A stretch of 64,000 bases of DNA from Streptomyces microflavus (GCF_014650075.1 NZ_BMUG01000019.1:1-64000); one strand, 5' to 3'. Positions 17,513 to 26,215 are shown, counted from the stretch's first letter. Numbers and translations: made by a program. Notes: a model not told the origin generated them from the letters alone.

Positions 17513-18607
17513 TCAGCCCTGACGAGGGGCTTCCGCCGCGCAGGGCGTGGCCTCCGCGTGGTCGGGCGCGATGCCCAGCACGGTCTCCTCCAGATACTCC
17601 TGCGGCTCCTCGTACTGCCCCACGTCGGCCGGGTTGTAGCGCGGGGTCTGGCGCGACCAGTCCAGGTTCCCGCGCATCCAGCTGCGCATCCCTTCGAGAT
17701 AGGGCACCAGCAGACCGGTCAGCTCGGGATACAGCTCCAGCAGCTCGTCCTCGGCGGTCAGGAACCGCTCCGTCTCCAGTGCCAGCCGCTCCGCGACATG
17801 GTCCAGCGCCTGCTGCTCGCCGAAGCCCCGGTGGTGGCGGACCAGGTGGACGAGGTTGTGGATCTCGCCGAGCACCTGCTCCTTCTCGAAGGAGTACACG
17901 TCGTTGGCCCAGCACACGTGGTTGCAGGAGGCTTCGAGGGCGGTGATGAACCGGGGGTCGTTGTGCAGCGACTCCGGGGCCTCGATGCCGGTCACGATCT
18001 CTATGAGGTCCATGCAGACGTGGATGGCCCCGGTGTGCCGCCGCTTGGCGATGTACGTCTCCTCGGACGGCACCACGTCGTCCGCGCGGTTGCCCGCCTC
18101 CCAGGTGGTGGCCGTCGTGAGGTAGGTGATCAGGTGCCAGGCGAACCGGGTCCGCCAGTGGGGCGCCGCGTTCGGCGTCGTACGTTCCCACAGGTCCATC
18201 AGGGCGATCACGGCGGCCGGCAGCTCCTCGCCGGGCAGGGGGCCGGGGGCGGTGCCGTCCACGACGGCGCGCATCCGCTCGACCACGGCGCGCACCAGCT
18301 CGGGGGAGCGGCCGAGATGGCCGTCGTCGAGCTGGTCGTCGACGAGGAAGAGCCAGACGAACCAGTCGGCCACCAGATCGAGGTGTTCAGGATCGGCCGT
18401 CGGGTAGACCATGCCGACGAACGCGCCGAAATCGGCTTGTTCGAAGCGGTTCATCGCGGACTCGCGGTGCACCAGACCCGTCTGTCTGATCCAGGTGGCC
18501 AGGTGACCGCGTGTGTGCCCGACGTGCGGGTTGGTCCGCTGGGGGAACGGGCAGTAGATGTCCGGCAGTTCGCTGTCCACAGGCGGATCTGGATCCTCTC
18601 CGGTCAA
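17513..18607 (-). CDS. class I terpene synthase (probable sesquiterpene cyclase)
   Basis: Predicted to ionise a linear isoprenyl diphosphate and cyclise it. All class I signatures are present: the Asp-rich motif DDQLDD (residues 90-95), the diphosphate-sensor Arg in AKRRHTGA (about 189), the Mg-binding NSE triad NDVYSFEKE (N235, S239, E243) and the C-terminal RY pair in TPRYNPAD. Length (about 355-364) fits bacterial sesquiterpene synthases; I cannot name the product. Read from the longest start the first codon is TTG; a GTG at 18580 giving a V-D-S-E-L-P-D-I start is an attractive alternative, with GGAGAGG about 14 nt upstream. No prenyltransferase, P450 or methyltransferase is adjacent, so substrate must come from elsewhere. 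Confidence 0.93.
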   Translation of the reverse strand: MTGEDPDPPVDSELPDIYCPFPQRTNPHVGHTRGHLATWIRQTGLVHRESAMNRFEQADFGAFVGMVYPTADPEHLDLVADWFVWLFLVDDQLDDGHLGRSPELVRAVVERMRAVVDGTAPGPLPGEELPAAVIALMDLWERTTPNAAPHWRTRFAWHLITYLTTATTWEAGNRADDVVPSEETYIAKRRHTGAIHVCMDLIEIVTGIEAPESLHNDPRFITALEASCNHVCWANDVYSFEKEQVLGEIHNLVHLVRHHRGFGEQQALDHVAERLALETERFLTAEDELLELYPELTGLLVPYLEGMRSWMRGNLDWSRQTPRYNPADVGQYEEPQEYLEETVLGIAPDHAEATPCAAEAPRQG

Positions 18608-18899
18608 ACGGTGTGCCGAGGCTGCCGATGTGCCGGAGCGGCACCTCGGACACCCCCGAGACCTGCGGCTTTGAAGCTACCTGACCCCTTGTCACCGGGT
18701 CCAGGGATGGTGATCACGAATGAATCGAATCCCGTTCGGGTAGGGTCTGTGGGTAAGGCAGGTTCCACTTGCCCGGGACCCCCCGACCGCCTCCCTGGAG
18801 GCCTCCAAGAGCCATTTGGAGGAACAGACGAACGCGGGGGTCTTTTGCTGTGTCTTCGTGGAAACGACCTGCACCGTTTCGTATGAAAAAATGAGTGTT
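18608..18899 (+). other. long guaB1 leader / divergent region
   Basis: No gene is supported here. The segment 18790-18822 contains four alternating blocks, CCTCC, GGAGG, CCTCC(AA) and (TT)GGAGG, which can pair 1-2 plus 3-4 or 2-3. A direct promoter could not be fixed. The region separates the terpene synthase start from guaB1. Confidence 0.5.
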
Positions 18900-20366
18900 A
18901 TGCGCTTTCTTGAGCCGGGCACCGGTCGCTACACAGACTCCTCCGTGGTTCCGTACGACCTCACGTACGACGACGTCTTCATGGTTCCGGGCCGCTCCGC
19001 CGTCGGCTCCCGCCAGGCCGTGGACCTCTCCTCGCCCGACGGCACGGGGACGACCATCCCGCTCGTGGTCGCCAACATGACCGCCATCGCGGGACGACGG
19101 ATGGCCGAAACCATCGCCCGCCGCGGCGGGCTCGTCGTCATCCCCCAGGACATCCCGATCGAGGTCGTCACCGACGTCATCACCTGGGTCAAGACGCGCC
19201 ACCTCGTCCTGGACACCCCGATCGAGCTGGCCCCCGGCCAGACCGTCGCCGACGCCCTGTCCCTGCTGCCCAAGCGGGCGCACGGCGCGGGTGTCGTCGT
19301 GGACGAGGACCGCCGCCCCGTCGGCGTCGTCACCGACCACGACCTGACCGGCGTCGACCGCTTCACCCAGCTCTCCGAGGTCATGTCCAAGGACCTGGTG
19401 CTCCTGGACGCGGACATCGACCCGCGCGACGCGTTCAACAAGCTCGACGGCGCCAACCGCAAGCTCGCCCCCGCCGTGGACAAGGACGGCCGGCTCGTCG
19501 GCATCCTCACCCGGAAGGCCGCCCTGCGCGCCACCCTCTACACCCCCGCCACCGACGCCCAGGGCCGGCTGCGCATCGCGGCCGCCGTCGGCATCAACGG
19601 CGATGTGGCGGGCAAGGCCAAGCAGCTCCTGGACGCGGGCGTCGACACGCTCGTCGTGGACACCGCCCACGGCCACCAGGAATCCATGATCAGCGCGGTC
19701 CGTGCCGTACGGGCGCTGGACCCGCAGGTGCCGATCGTCGCGGGCAACATCGTCGCCGCCGAGGGCGTGCGGGACCTGATCGAGGCCGGAGCCGACATCA
19801 TCAAGGTCGGCGTCGGCCCCGGCGCCATGTGCACCACCCGGATGATGACCGGTGTCGGCCGGCCGCAGTTCTCCGCCGTCCTGGAGTGCGCCGCCGAGGC
19901 GAAGAAGCACGGCAAGCACGTCTGGGCGGACGGTGGCGTCCGCCACCCGCGCGATGTCGCCATGGCGCTCGCCGCCGGCGCGTCCAACGTGATGATCGGC
20001 TCCTGGTTCGCGGGGACGTACGAGTCGCCCGGCGACCTCCAGCAGTCCGCCGACGGCCGTTACTACAAGGAGTCCTTCGGGATGGCCTCCGCGCGTGCCG
20101 TGAAGAACCGCACGTCGGACGAGTCCGCGTACGACCGGGCCCGCAAGGCGCTCTTCGAGGAGGGCATCTCCACCTCGCGGATGTTCCTCGACCCGACCCG
20201 TCCGGGCGTCGAGGACCTGATCGACTCGATCATCGCGGGCGTCCGCTCCTCCTGCACCTACGCGGGTGCGGCCTCCCTGGAGGAGTTCGCCGAGAAGGCG
20301 GTCGTCGGTGTCCAGAGCGCGGCCGGCTACGCCGAGGGCAAGCCGCTGCACGCCAGCTGGAGTTGA
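18900..20366 (+). CDS. guaB1: GuaB1-family IMP dehydrogenase-related protein (probable GMP reductase)
   Basis: A 488-residue IMPDH/GMPR-family TIM barrel with an inserted CBS pair (about residues 95-205; AGVVVDEDRRPVGVVTDHDL, LAPAVDKDGRLVGILTRKAAL). The catalytic loop GVGPGAMCTTRMMTGVGRPQ has its Cys at about residue 312. The actinobacterial GuaB1 branch is distinct from the essential IMPDH GuaB2; from what I know, mycobacterial GuaB1 is a GMP reductase in purine salvage, so that activity is favoured over IMPDH. Start choice is soft: ATG at 18900 gives MRFLEPGTG, ATG at 18891 adds MSV, and neither has a clear Shine-Dalgarno sequence. It follows a long structured leader. Confidence 0.88.
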   Translation: MRFLEPGTGRYTDSSVVPYDLTYDDVFMVPGRSAVGSRQAVDLSSPDGTGTTIPLVVANMTAIAGRRMAETIARRGGLVVIPQDIPIEVVTDVITWVKTRHLVLDTPIELAPGQTVADALSLLPKRAHGAGVVVDEDRRPVGVVTDHDLTGVDRFTQLSEVMSKDLVLLDADIDPRDAFNKLDGANRKLAPAVDKDGRLVGILTRKAALRATLYTPATDAQGRLRIAAAVGINGDVAGKAKQLLDAGVDTLVVDTAHGHQESMISAVRAVRALDPQVPIVAGNIVAAEGVRDLIEAGADIIKVGVGPGAMCTTRMMTGVGRPQFSAVLECAAEAKKHGKHVWADGGVRHPRDVAMALAAGASNVMIGSWFAGTYESPGDLQQSADGRYYKESFGMASARAVKNRTSDESAYDRARKALFEEGISTSRMFLDPTRPGVEDLIDSIIAGVRSSCTYAGAASLEEFAEKAVVGVQSAAGYAEGKPLHASWS

Positions 20367-20438
20367 TCCTGCCGGTTCGTAACTTCTCCGCCCCTTCCGG
20401 TGATTCCTGCCGGGAGGGGCGGTGTCGTATGCGGAGCC

Positions 20439-20468
20439 TTGTATCAGGGGTTGTATGACACCTTGTAT
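20439..20468. promoter_or_regulatory. three TTGTAT boxes at exact 12-nt spacing
   Basis: TTGTAT occurs at 20439, 20451 and 20463; the last continues to TTGTATAC. They lie 100-130 bp upstream of the aldehyde dehydrogenase gene. TTGTATACAA-like palindromes are typical sites of GntR (FadR-type) repressors, so an operator is plausible. Confidence 0.5.
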
Positions 20469-20567
20469 ACGGCCTTCCGAGGTGGCCGGGATCCCGCTTC
20501 AACTCTGTTGAAACATAAGTAATATGAAGCGCAATCAGCTGCCTCCCTCTCTGCGGTAAGGGATCTC

Positions 20568-22025
20568 ATGTCCTTCTTCACTGACCTGGCCCATCAGTAC
20601 ATCGACGGCGAGTGGAGGCCGGGGAAGGGGTCCTGGGACATCATCGACTTCAACCCCTTCAACGGCGAGAAGCTCGCCTCGATCCCCGTCGCCACCGCCG
20701 AAGAGGTCGACCAGGCCTACCGTGCCGCCGAGCGCGCCCAGCAGGCGTGGGCCGACACCAACCCGTACGCCCGGCGCACCGTTCTGGAGAAGGCGCTGCG
20801 CATCGTCGAGGAGCGCGAGCCGCAGATCGCCGAGGCCATCGTCGCCGAGCTCGGCGGCACCCACCTGAAGGCCGGCTTCGAGCTGCACCTGGCCAAGGAG
20901 TTCCTGCGCGAGGCCATCCAGCTCGCCCTGCGCCCGGCCGGCCAGATCCTCCCCTCCCCGACCGAGGGCAAGGAGAACCGCGTCTACCGGGTGCCCGTCG
21001 GGGTCGTCGGTGTCATCAGCCCCTTCAACTTCCCCTTCCTGCTCTCCCTCAAGTCCGTCGCCCCCGCCCTCGCCCTGGGCAACGCGGTCGTCCTCAAGCC
21101 GCACCAGAACACCCCGATCTGCGGCGGCACCCTGCTGGCCAAGGTCTTCGAGGACGCCGGGCTCCCCGCCGGACTGCTCAACGTCGTCGTCACCGATATC
21201 GCCGAGATCGGCGACACCCTGCTGGAGCACCCCGTACCGCAGGTCATCTCCTTCACCGGCTCGGACAAGGTCGGCCGGCACGTCGCGACGGTCTGCGCCG
21301 CCAACCTCAAGCGCGCCGTCCTCGAACTCGGCGGCAACAGCGCCCTGATCGTGCTGGACGACGCCGATGTGGACTACGCGGTCGACGCGGCGGTCTTCAG
21401 CCGCTACGTCCACCAGGGCCAGGTCTGCATGGCCGCCAACCGGATCCTGGTCGACCGGGCGATCGAGGAGGAGTTCACCGAGAAGTTCGTCGCCAAGGTC
21501 GCCTCCCTCACCGTCGGGGACCCGGCCGACCCCGCCACCCAGATCGGCCCGCTGATCAACTCCTCGCAGGCCGAGTCCATCTCCCGGCTCGTCGACCAGA
21601 CCGTCGAGGCCGGTGCCACCGCCCTGCTCCACGGCCGCGCCGACGGCAACCTGGTCAGCCCCTCCGTCCTGACCGGCCTCGCCCCCGACTCGCCCGTCCT
21701 CCAGCAGGAGATCTTCGGCCCGGTCGCCCTGCTCGTCCCCTTCGACGGCGAGGACGAGGCCGTCCGCATCGCCAACGACACCCCGTACGGGCTCAGCGGC
21801 GCCGTCCACACCGCCAACATCGAGCGCGGCGTGCGGGTCGGGCAGCGCATCCACACCGGCATGATCCACATCAACGACGGCACCGTCCACGACGAGCCGA
21901 TCGTCCCCTTCGGCGGCGAGAAGAGCTCGGGCCTCGGCCGGCTGAACGGCGAGTCGATGGTGGAGGCCTTCACCACGCAGAAGTGGATCTCCGTCCAGCA
22001 CGGCCGGTCGCAGTTCCCGTTCTGA
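20568..22025 (+). CDS. aldehyde dehydrogenase family protein
   Basis: A 485-residue NAD(P)-dependent aldehyde dehydrogenase. Visible are PFNFPFLLSLKSVAPALALG, KPHQNTPICGG, FTGSDKVGRHV, the general base Glu in LELGGNSALIVL (about 253), the catalytic Cys in HQGQVCMAANR (about 287) and the C-terminal PFGGEKSSGLGR. Overall it looks like the benzaldehyde/vanillin dehydrogenase branch; the substrate cannot be settled from sequence. It precedes an Lrp regulator and davAB-like genes on the same strand. A role as glutarate-semialdehyde dehydrogenase in that lysine route is possible but not supported by its family. Three TTGTAT boxes lie upstream. Confidence 0.9.
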   Translation: MSFFTDLAHQYIDGEWRPGKGSWDIIDFNPFNGEKLASIPVATAEEVDQAYRAAERAQQAWADTNPYARRTVLEKALRIVEEREPQIAEAIVAELGGTHLKAGFELHLAKEFLREAIQLALRPAGQILPSPTEGKENRVYRVPVGVVGVISPFNFPFLLSLKSVAPALALGNAVVLKPHQNTPICGGTLLAKVFEDAGLPAGLLNVVVTDIAEIGDTLLEHPVPQVISFTGSDKVGRHVATVCAANLKRAVLELGGNSALIVLDDADVDYAVDAAVFSRYVHQGQVCMAANRILVDRAIEEEFTEKFVAKVASLTVGDPADPATQIGPLINSSQAESISRLVDQTVEAGATALLHGRADGNLVSPSVLTGLAPDSPVLQQEIFGPVALLVPFDGEDEAVRIANDTPYGLSGAVHTANIERGVRVGQRIHTGMIHINDGTVHDEPIVPFGGEKSSGLGRLNGESMVEAFTTQKWISVQHGRSQFPF

Positions 22026-22188
22026 CCCTCCCGTTCCGACGCACGGGCCACCCACTGCCTGACGCACGGGCCCACCCACTGCCACTGCGCCGGGCGCGCC
22101 CACGACGGCGGCTCATGGTCTACTGCGGGAGGCGGCACCCGCCGCCTCCCGCCGGCCAGACCCACCGCAGAGAAGTGAACCGCCCGAC

Positions 22189-22647
22189 GTGCGCCTGAAC
22201 GACCTGGACGAACGCATTGTCCACGCCCTCGCCGAAGACGCCCGGCGCTCCTACGCCGACATCGGCGCGATCGTCGGCCTCTCCGCCCCCGCCGTGAAAC
22301 GGCGCGTCGACCGGCTCCGCGCCGAGGGCGCGATCACGGGCTTCACCGTGCGCGTCGACCCGGCCGCGCTCGGCTGGGAGACCGAGGGGTTCATCGAGAT
22401 CTACTGCAGCCGCAACACCTCCCCGGAAGCGATCAAGCAGGGCCTCGCCCGCTACCCGGAGATCGCCGCCGCCTCCACCGTCACGGGCGACGCGGACGCG
22501 GTGGTCCAGGTCTTCGCCGCCGACATGCGCCACTTCGAGCAGGTGCTGGAGCGGATCGCGGGGGAGCCGTACGTGGAGCGTACCAAGTCCGTACTGGTGC
22601 TCTCACCGCTGCTGCGCCGGTACTCGGCGGAGGCCCCGCCCGCCTAG
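22189..22647 (+). CDS. Lrp/AsnC family transcriptional regulator
   Basis: A 152-residue feast/famine regulator. The N-terminal winged HTH spans LDERIVHALAEDARRSYADI through GLSAPAVKRRVDRLRAEGAI (about residues 5-48), followed by the RAM ligand-binding domain (GFIEIYCSRN, VTGDADAVVQVFA). Read from GTG at 22189. It stands in front of the davA-davB pair, separated by a 218-bp region with three GCAAC-type boxes, so it probably senses an amino acid (lysine is the obvious candidate) and controls those genes. The ligand is inference. Confidence 0.93.
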   Translation: MRLNDLDERIVHALAEDARRSYADIGAIVGLSAPAVKRRVDRLRAEGAITGFTVRVDPAALGWETEGFIEIYCSRNTSPEAIKQGLARYPEIAAASTVTGDADAVVQVFAADMRHFEQVLERIAGEPYVERTKSVLVLSPLLRRYSAEAPPA

Positions 22648-22726
22648 CGAACGCCGTGATCCCCGGCGGCCCGGGCGCCCGGAACAGTGGCCCACATCAC
22701 CTCGCTGACCTGCGGTGATGCCCGAC

Positions 22727-22784
22727 GCAACGTTTCGCCGCCACAGGCCCTTCCGGCGCAACGAATCGACGGTCGGTGCGCAAC
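22727..22784. promoter_or_regulatory. three GCAAC boxes upstream of davA
   Basis: GCAACGTTTCGCC (22727), GCAACGAATCGAC (22758) and GCAACACTCGCGC (22780) share GCAAC plus a TCG core. They lie between the Lrp gene and davA. Spacing of 31 and 22 nt is about three and two helical turns, as expected for Lrp-type cooperative binding. Confidence 0.45.
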
Positions 22785-22865
22785 ACTCGCGCCTTGTCCG
22801 GGCCCTCGGGCGCCACGTACCTTCGATACGTCTCCCCACCCCGCCCGCACCGCCCGAGGTCAGTC

Positions 22866-23663
22866 ATGCCGCCGTTGCGTACCGCCCTGCTCCAGAGCTC
22901 CGGCCGGCCCGGTGCCGTCGCCGAGAACCTGAAGACGCTGGACGAGGCCGCCGCGCGCGCCGGTGCGGCGGGCGCCCGGCTGCTGGTCGCCCCCGAGCTG
23001 TTCCTGACCGGGTACGCCATCGGCGACGCCGTCCCCGAGCTGGCCGAGCCCGTCGACGGCCCCGGCGCGCGGGCCGTCGCCGAGATCGCCGTACGCCACG
23101 GCCTCGCCGTCCTGTACGGGTACCCGGAGCGCGACGGCGAGCGGATCTTCAACGCCTCCCAGCTCATCGGCCCCGACGGCGCGTCGCTGGCGAACTACCG
23201 CAAGACCCACCTCTTCGGCTGCTTCGAGCAGGAGTGGTTCACCCCCGGCGAGCGAGCCGTCGTCCAGGCCGACCTGGACGGCATCCGGATCGGGCTGCTG
23301 ATCTGTTACGACGTCGAGTTCCCGGAGAACGTCCGGGCGCACGCCCTCGCCGGCACCGACCTGCTGCTGGTGCCCACCGCGCAGATGCACCCGTTCCAGT
23401 TCGTCGCCGAGTCCGTCATCCCCGTACGGGCCTTCGAGAGCCAGATGTACGTGGCATACGTCAACCGCACCGGCCCGGAAGGCGAGTTCGAGTTCGTCGG
23501 GCTCAGCTGTCTGGCCGGCCCCGACGGCACCGTGCGCACCCGCGCCGGCCGCGGCGAGGAGCTCGTCGTCGGCGAGGTGGACCCGGAGTTCCTGGCCGCG
23601 TCCCGCGCCGCCAACCCCTACCTGCACGACCGCCGCCCCGGTCTGTACGGCTCCCTCGGCTGA
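22866..23663 (+). CDS. davA: carbon-nitrogen hydrolase, probable 5-aminopentanamidase
   Basis: A 265-residue nitrilase-superfamily amidase with the full catalytic set: Glu44 (APELFLTGY), Lys113 (NYRKTHLFG) and Cys147 (LLICYDVEFPEN). From memory the sequence runs closely along Pseudomonas putida DavA (LFLTGYAIG, YGYPER, NYRKTHLFG, LICYD-EFPENVR), which hydrolyses 5-aminovaleramide to 5-aminovalerate. The next gene resembles DavB, whose product is that amide, so pathway context supports the call. The ATG at 22866 is chosen because it gives the family's compact N-terminus (M-x-x-L-R-T-A-L-L-Q). The order is regulator, amidase, oxygenase. Confidence 0.85.
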   Translation: MPPLRTALLQSSGRPGAVAENLKTLDEAAARAGAAGARLLVAPELFLTGYAIGDAVPELAEPVDGPGARAVAEIAVRHGLAVLYGYPERDGERIFNASQLIGPDGASLANYRKTHLFGCFEQEWFTPGERAVVQADLDGIRIGLLICYDVEFPENVRAHALAGTDLLLVPTAQMHPFQFVAESVIPVRAFESQMYVAYVNRTGPEGEFEFVGLSCLAGPDGTVRTRAGRGEELVVGEVDPEFLAASRAANPYLHDRRPGLYGSLG

Positions 23664-23718
23664 GCCCGCCACCCCCACACCGTCTCTCTTCAGTCATCGC
23701 GCAAGGAGTCCGTACCCC

Positions 23719-25413
23719 ATGACGTCCACGGTGCCCAACGCTGTCCAGCACACCGACGCGGCCGCCCCGCCGATCACCATGTTCGGGCCGGACTTCCCGT
23801 ACGCGTACGACGACTTCCTCGCCCACCCGGCCGGCCTCGGCCAGATACCGGCGACCGAGCACGGCCAGGAGGTCGCCGTCATCGGCGGCGGACTCTCCGG
23901 CATCATCGCCGCGTACGAGCTGATGAAGATGGGCCTCAAGCCCGTCGTCTACGAGGCGGACCGGATCGGCGGGCGGCTGCGCACCGTCGGCTTCGACGGC
24001 TGCGACCCCTCGCTCACCGCCGAGATGGGCGCGATGCGCTTCCCGCCGTCCTCCACGGCGCTCCAGCACTACATCGACCTGGTGGGCCTGGAGACCTCGG
24101 CCTTCCCCAACCCGCTCTCCCCGGCCACGCCCTCGACCGTCGTGGACCTCAAGGGCGAGTCGCACTACGCCGAGACGATCGACGACCTGCCGCAGGTCTA
24201 CCGCGATGTGGCCGACGCCTGGAACGCCTGTCTGGAGGAGGGCGCCGACTTCTCCGACATGAACCGGGCGCTGCGCGAGCGTGACGTACCGCGCATCCGG
24301 GAGATCTGGGCCAAGCTCGTCGAGCAGCTCGACAACCAGACCTTCTACGGCTTCCTCTGTGCCTCCGACGCCTTCAAGTCCTTCCGGCACCGCGAGATCT
24401 TCGGCCAGGTCGGCTTCGGCACCGGCGGCTGGGACACCGACTTCCCCAACTCCATCCTGGAGATCCTGCGGGTCGTCTACACCGAGGCCGACGACCACCA
24501 CCGGGGCATCGTCGGCGGCAGCCAGCAGCTCCCGCTGCGCCTGTGGGACCGCGAGCCGCAGAAGATCGTCCACTGGCCGCTGGGCACCTCGCTGGCCTCC
24601 CTGCACGGCGGCGAGCCGCGCGGCGCCGTGACCCGGCTGACCCGTACCGCGGGCAACCGCATCACGGTCACCGACGCCACCGGCGACATCCGCACCTTCC
24701 GGGCCGCCGTCTTCACCGGCCAGTCCTGGCTGCTGCTCTCCAAGATCGACTGCGATGACGCGCTCTTCCCGATCGACCACTGGACGGCGATGGAGCGCAC
24801 CCACTACATGGAGTCGTCCAAGCTGTTCGTCCCGGTCGACCGGCCGTTCTGGCTGGACAAGGACGAGACCACCGGCCGCGACACCATGTCGATGACGCTC
24901 ACCGACCGGATGACCCGGGGGACCTACCTCCTGGACGACGGGCCGGACAAGCCCGCCGTCATCTGCCTCTCCTACACGTGGTGCGACGACAGCCTGAAGT
25001 GGCTGCCGCTCTCCCCGAAGGAGCGCATGGAGGTCATGCTCAAGTCGCTCGGGGAGATCTACCCGAACGTCGACATCCGCGGCCACATCATCGGCAACCC
25101 GGTCACCGTCTCCTGGGAGAACGAGCCCTACTTCATGGGCGCGTTCAAGGCGAACCTGCCCGGCCACTACCGCTACCAGCGGCGGCTGTTCACCCACTTC
25201 ATGCAGGACCGGCTGCCCGCCGACAAGCGGGGCCTGTTCCTCGCGGGCGACGACATCTCCTGGACGGCCGGCTGGGCCGAGGGCGCCGTACAGACCGCGC
25301 TCAACGCGGTGTGGGGCGTCATGCACCAGTTCGGCGGGGCGAGTGACCCGACCAACCCGGGCCCCGGCGACGTCTTCGACGAGATCGCTCCGGTGGAGCT
25401 TCCGGAGGACTGA
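23719..25413 (+). CDS. davB: flavin amine oxidase family, probable L-lysine 2-monooxygenase
   Basis: A 564-residue FAD enzyme. The dinucleotide-binding GxGxxG is VIGGGLSG (54-61), followed by Glu in VVYEADRIGGRL; the C-terminal FAD motif is GDDISWTAGWAEGAVQTALNA. The N-terminal ITMFGPDFPYAYDDFLAHP and the end NPGPGDVFDEI agree nearly position by position with what I remember of P. putida DavB (ITIFGPDFPFAFDDWLEHP). DavB oxidatively decarboxylates lysine to 5-aminovaleramide, the substrate of DavA, whose homologue is 55 bp upstream. Related tryptophan 2-monooxygenases and amino-acid oxidases share the fold, so substrate needs testing. The later steps (aminotransferase, semialdehyde dehydrogenase) are not identified in this window. 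Confidence 0.85.
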   Translation: MTSTVPNAVQHTDAAAPPITMFGPDFPYAYDDFLAHPAGLGQIPATEHGQEVAVIGGGLSGIIAAYELMKMGLKPVVYEADRIGGRLRTVGFDGCDPSLTAEMGAMRFPPSSTALQHYIDLVGLETSAFPNPLSPATPSTVVDLKGESHYAETIDDLPQVYRDVADAWNACLEEGADFSDMNRALRERDVPRIREIWAKLVEQLDNQTFYGFLCASDAFKSFRHREIFGQVGFGTGGWDTDFPNSILEILRVVYTEADDHHRGIVGGSQQLPLRLWDREPQKIVHWPLGTSLASLHGGEPRGAVTRLTRTAGNRITVTDATGDIRTFRAAVFTGQSWLLLSKIDCDDALFPIDHWTAMERTHYMESSKLFVPVDRPFWLDKDETTGRDTMSMTLTDRMTRGTYLLDDGPDKPAVICLSYTWCDDSLKWLPLSPKERMEVMLKSLGEIYPNVDIRGHIIGNPVTVSWENEPYFMGAFKANLPGHYRYQRRLFTHFMQDRLPADKRGLFLAGDDISWTAGWAEGAVQTALNAVWGVMHQFGGASDPTNPGPGDVFDEIAPVELPED

Positions 25414-25450
25414 ACGGACCGAGCCGGAGGGCCGGACACGTACGCGGGCG

Positions 25451-26119
25451 TCAGCGGCACGGGGTGAGCAGGAAGCGCACCACCAGCCCGGCGCCCGCGT
25501 CGGTCTGCTGCCGGAACTCCTCGGCCGACGACGGGAATCCGCGCAGCCGCCAGAGCACCCGGGCCGCCGACCAGGCGGCCTCACGGGCCCGCTCCAGGCT
25601 CCAGGAACTCACCAGATGGGTCAGCGGGTCCGCGAGCCGGAGCAGATCGGGGCCCGGCATCAGCTCGTCGTGGATCCGCTCCTCCAGGAGCGCGAGGAGA
25701 TCACCCACCCGCTCGTACTCCCCTTCCAGCTCCGGCGGGGCGCAGCCGAGCGTACGACAGCTGTCCACCACGGCCAGGGCGAGGTCGTGAGCGATGTGCG
25801 CATGGAGACCGCCGAGAGCGAACTGCACCGGGCGTACGCCGGGGTGGTGCCGGTACTGGAACAGCGGACGCCGGCACTCCGGCGGACGCCCGCCCGCCTC
25901 CGCCGCACCCAGGGCCGACAGATAGCGCTCCGCGAGCCGCACCTCCAGCGTGCCGGCGGTCTCCCGGGCGGTCGTCAGGCAGACCTCGTGGAAGACCCCG
26001 ACACCGTCCCCGGGCGGCCACCGGTGGCGGAACGCACGCATCCGTTCGAACACCGGGTCCACCTCCGCGACGAGGGTGCCGGGACCGGCCGGTTCCGCGA
26101 ACTGTTCGATCTGCGCCAT
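25451..26119 (-). CDS. DUF5995 family protein
   Basis: A 222-residue protein that I recognise as the actinobacterial DUF5995 family. Function is unknown. It is mostly helical, with FHEVCLTTARETAG, the His-containing GGLHAHIAHDLALAV and a C-terminal SLERAREAAWSAARVLWRLRG. The clustered His residues (HAHIAHD) suggest a metal or catalytic site, which is inference. No signal peptide or membrane segment. Convergent with davB and divergent from the GH6 gene. Confidence 0.8.
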   Translation of the reverse strand: MAQIEQFAEPAGPGTLVAEVDPVFERMRAFRHRWPPGDGVGVFHEVCLTTARETAGTLEVRLAERYLSALGAAEAGGRPPECRRPLFQYRHHPGVRPVQFALGGLHAHIAHDLALAVVDSCRTLGCAPPELEGEYERVGDLLALLEERIHDELMPGPDLLRLADPLTHLVSSWSLERAREAAWSAARVLWRLRGFPSSAEEFRQQTDAGAGLVVRFLLTPCR

Positions 26120-26215
26120 GTGCGGAGCGTGGCAGCCATAGGCTCGGCACGGTGCCGACCGGCCGAAGGTTCATCGGAACGGACGAACGACGGTGCCGGA
26201 AAAGGGGTTCGAGGA

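Noticed and set aside
17468..18886. Long + strand open frame antisense to the terpene synthase
   Set aside because: Composition is low-complexity Gly/Arg/Val typical of antisense frames in high-GC DNA, and the minus strand carries all terpene synthase motifs.
18714..20351. 545-residue minus-strand open frame opposite guaB1
   Set aside because: It has no recognisable domain and mirrors guaB1 codon bias; the sense strand has clear IMPDH-family motifs.
25343..26215. Open frame continuous with the GH6 gene on the upstream side
   Set aside because: It is antisense to the DUF5995 gene and shows no domain; the GH6 start with a ribosome-binding site lies at 26216.
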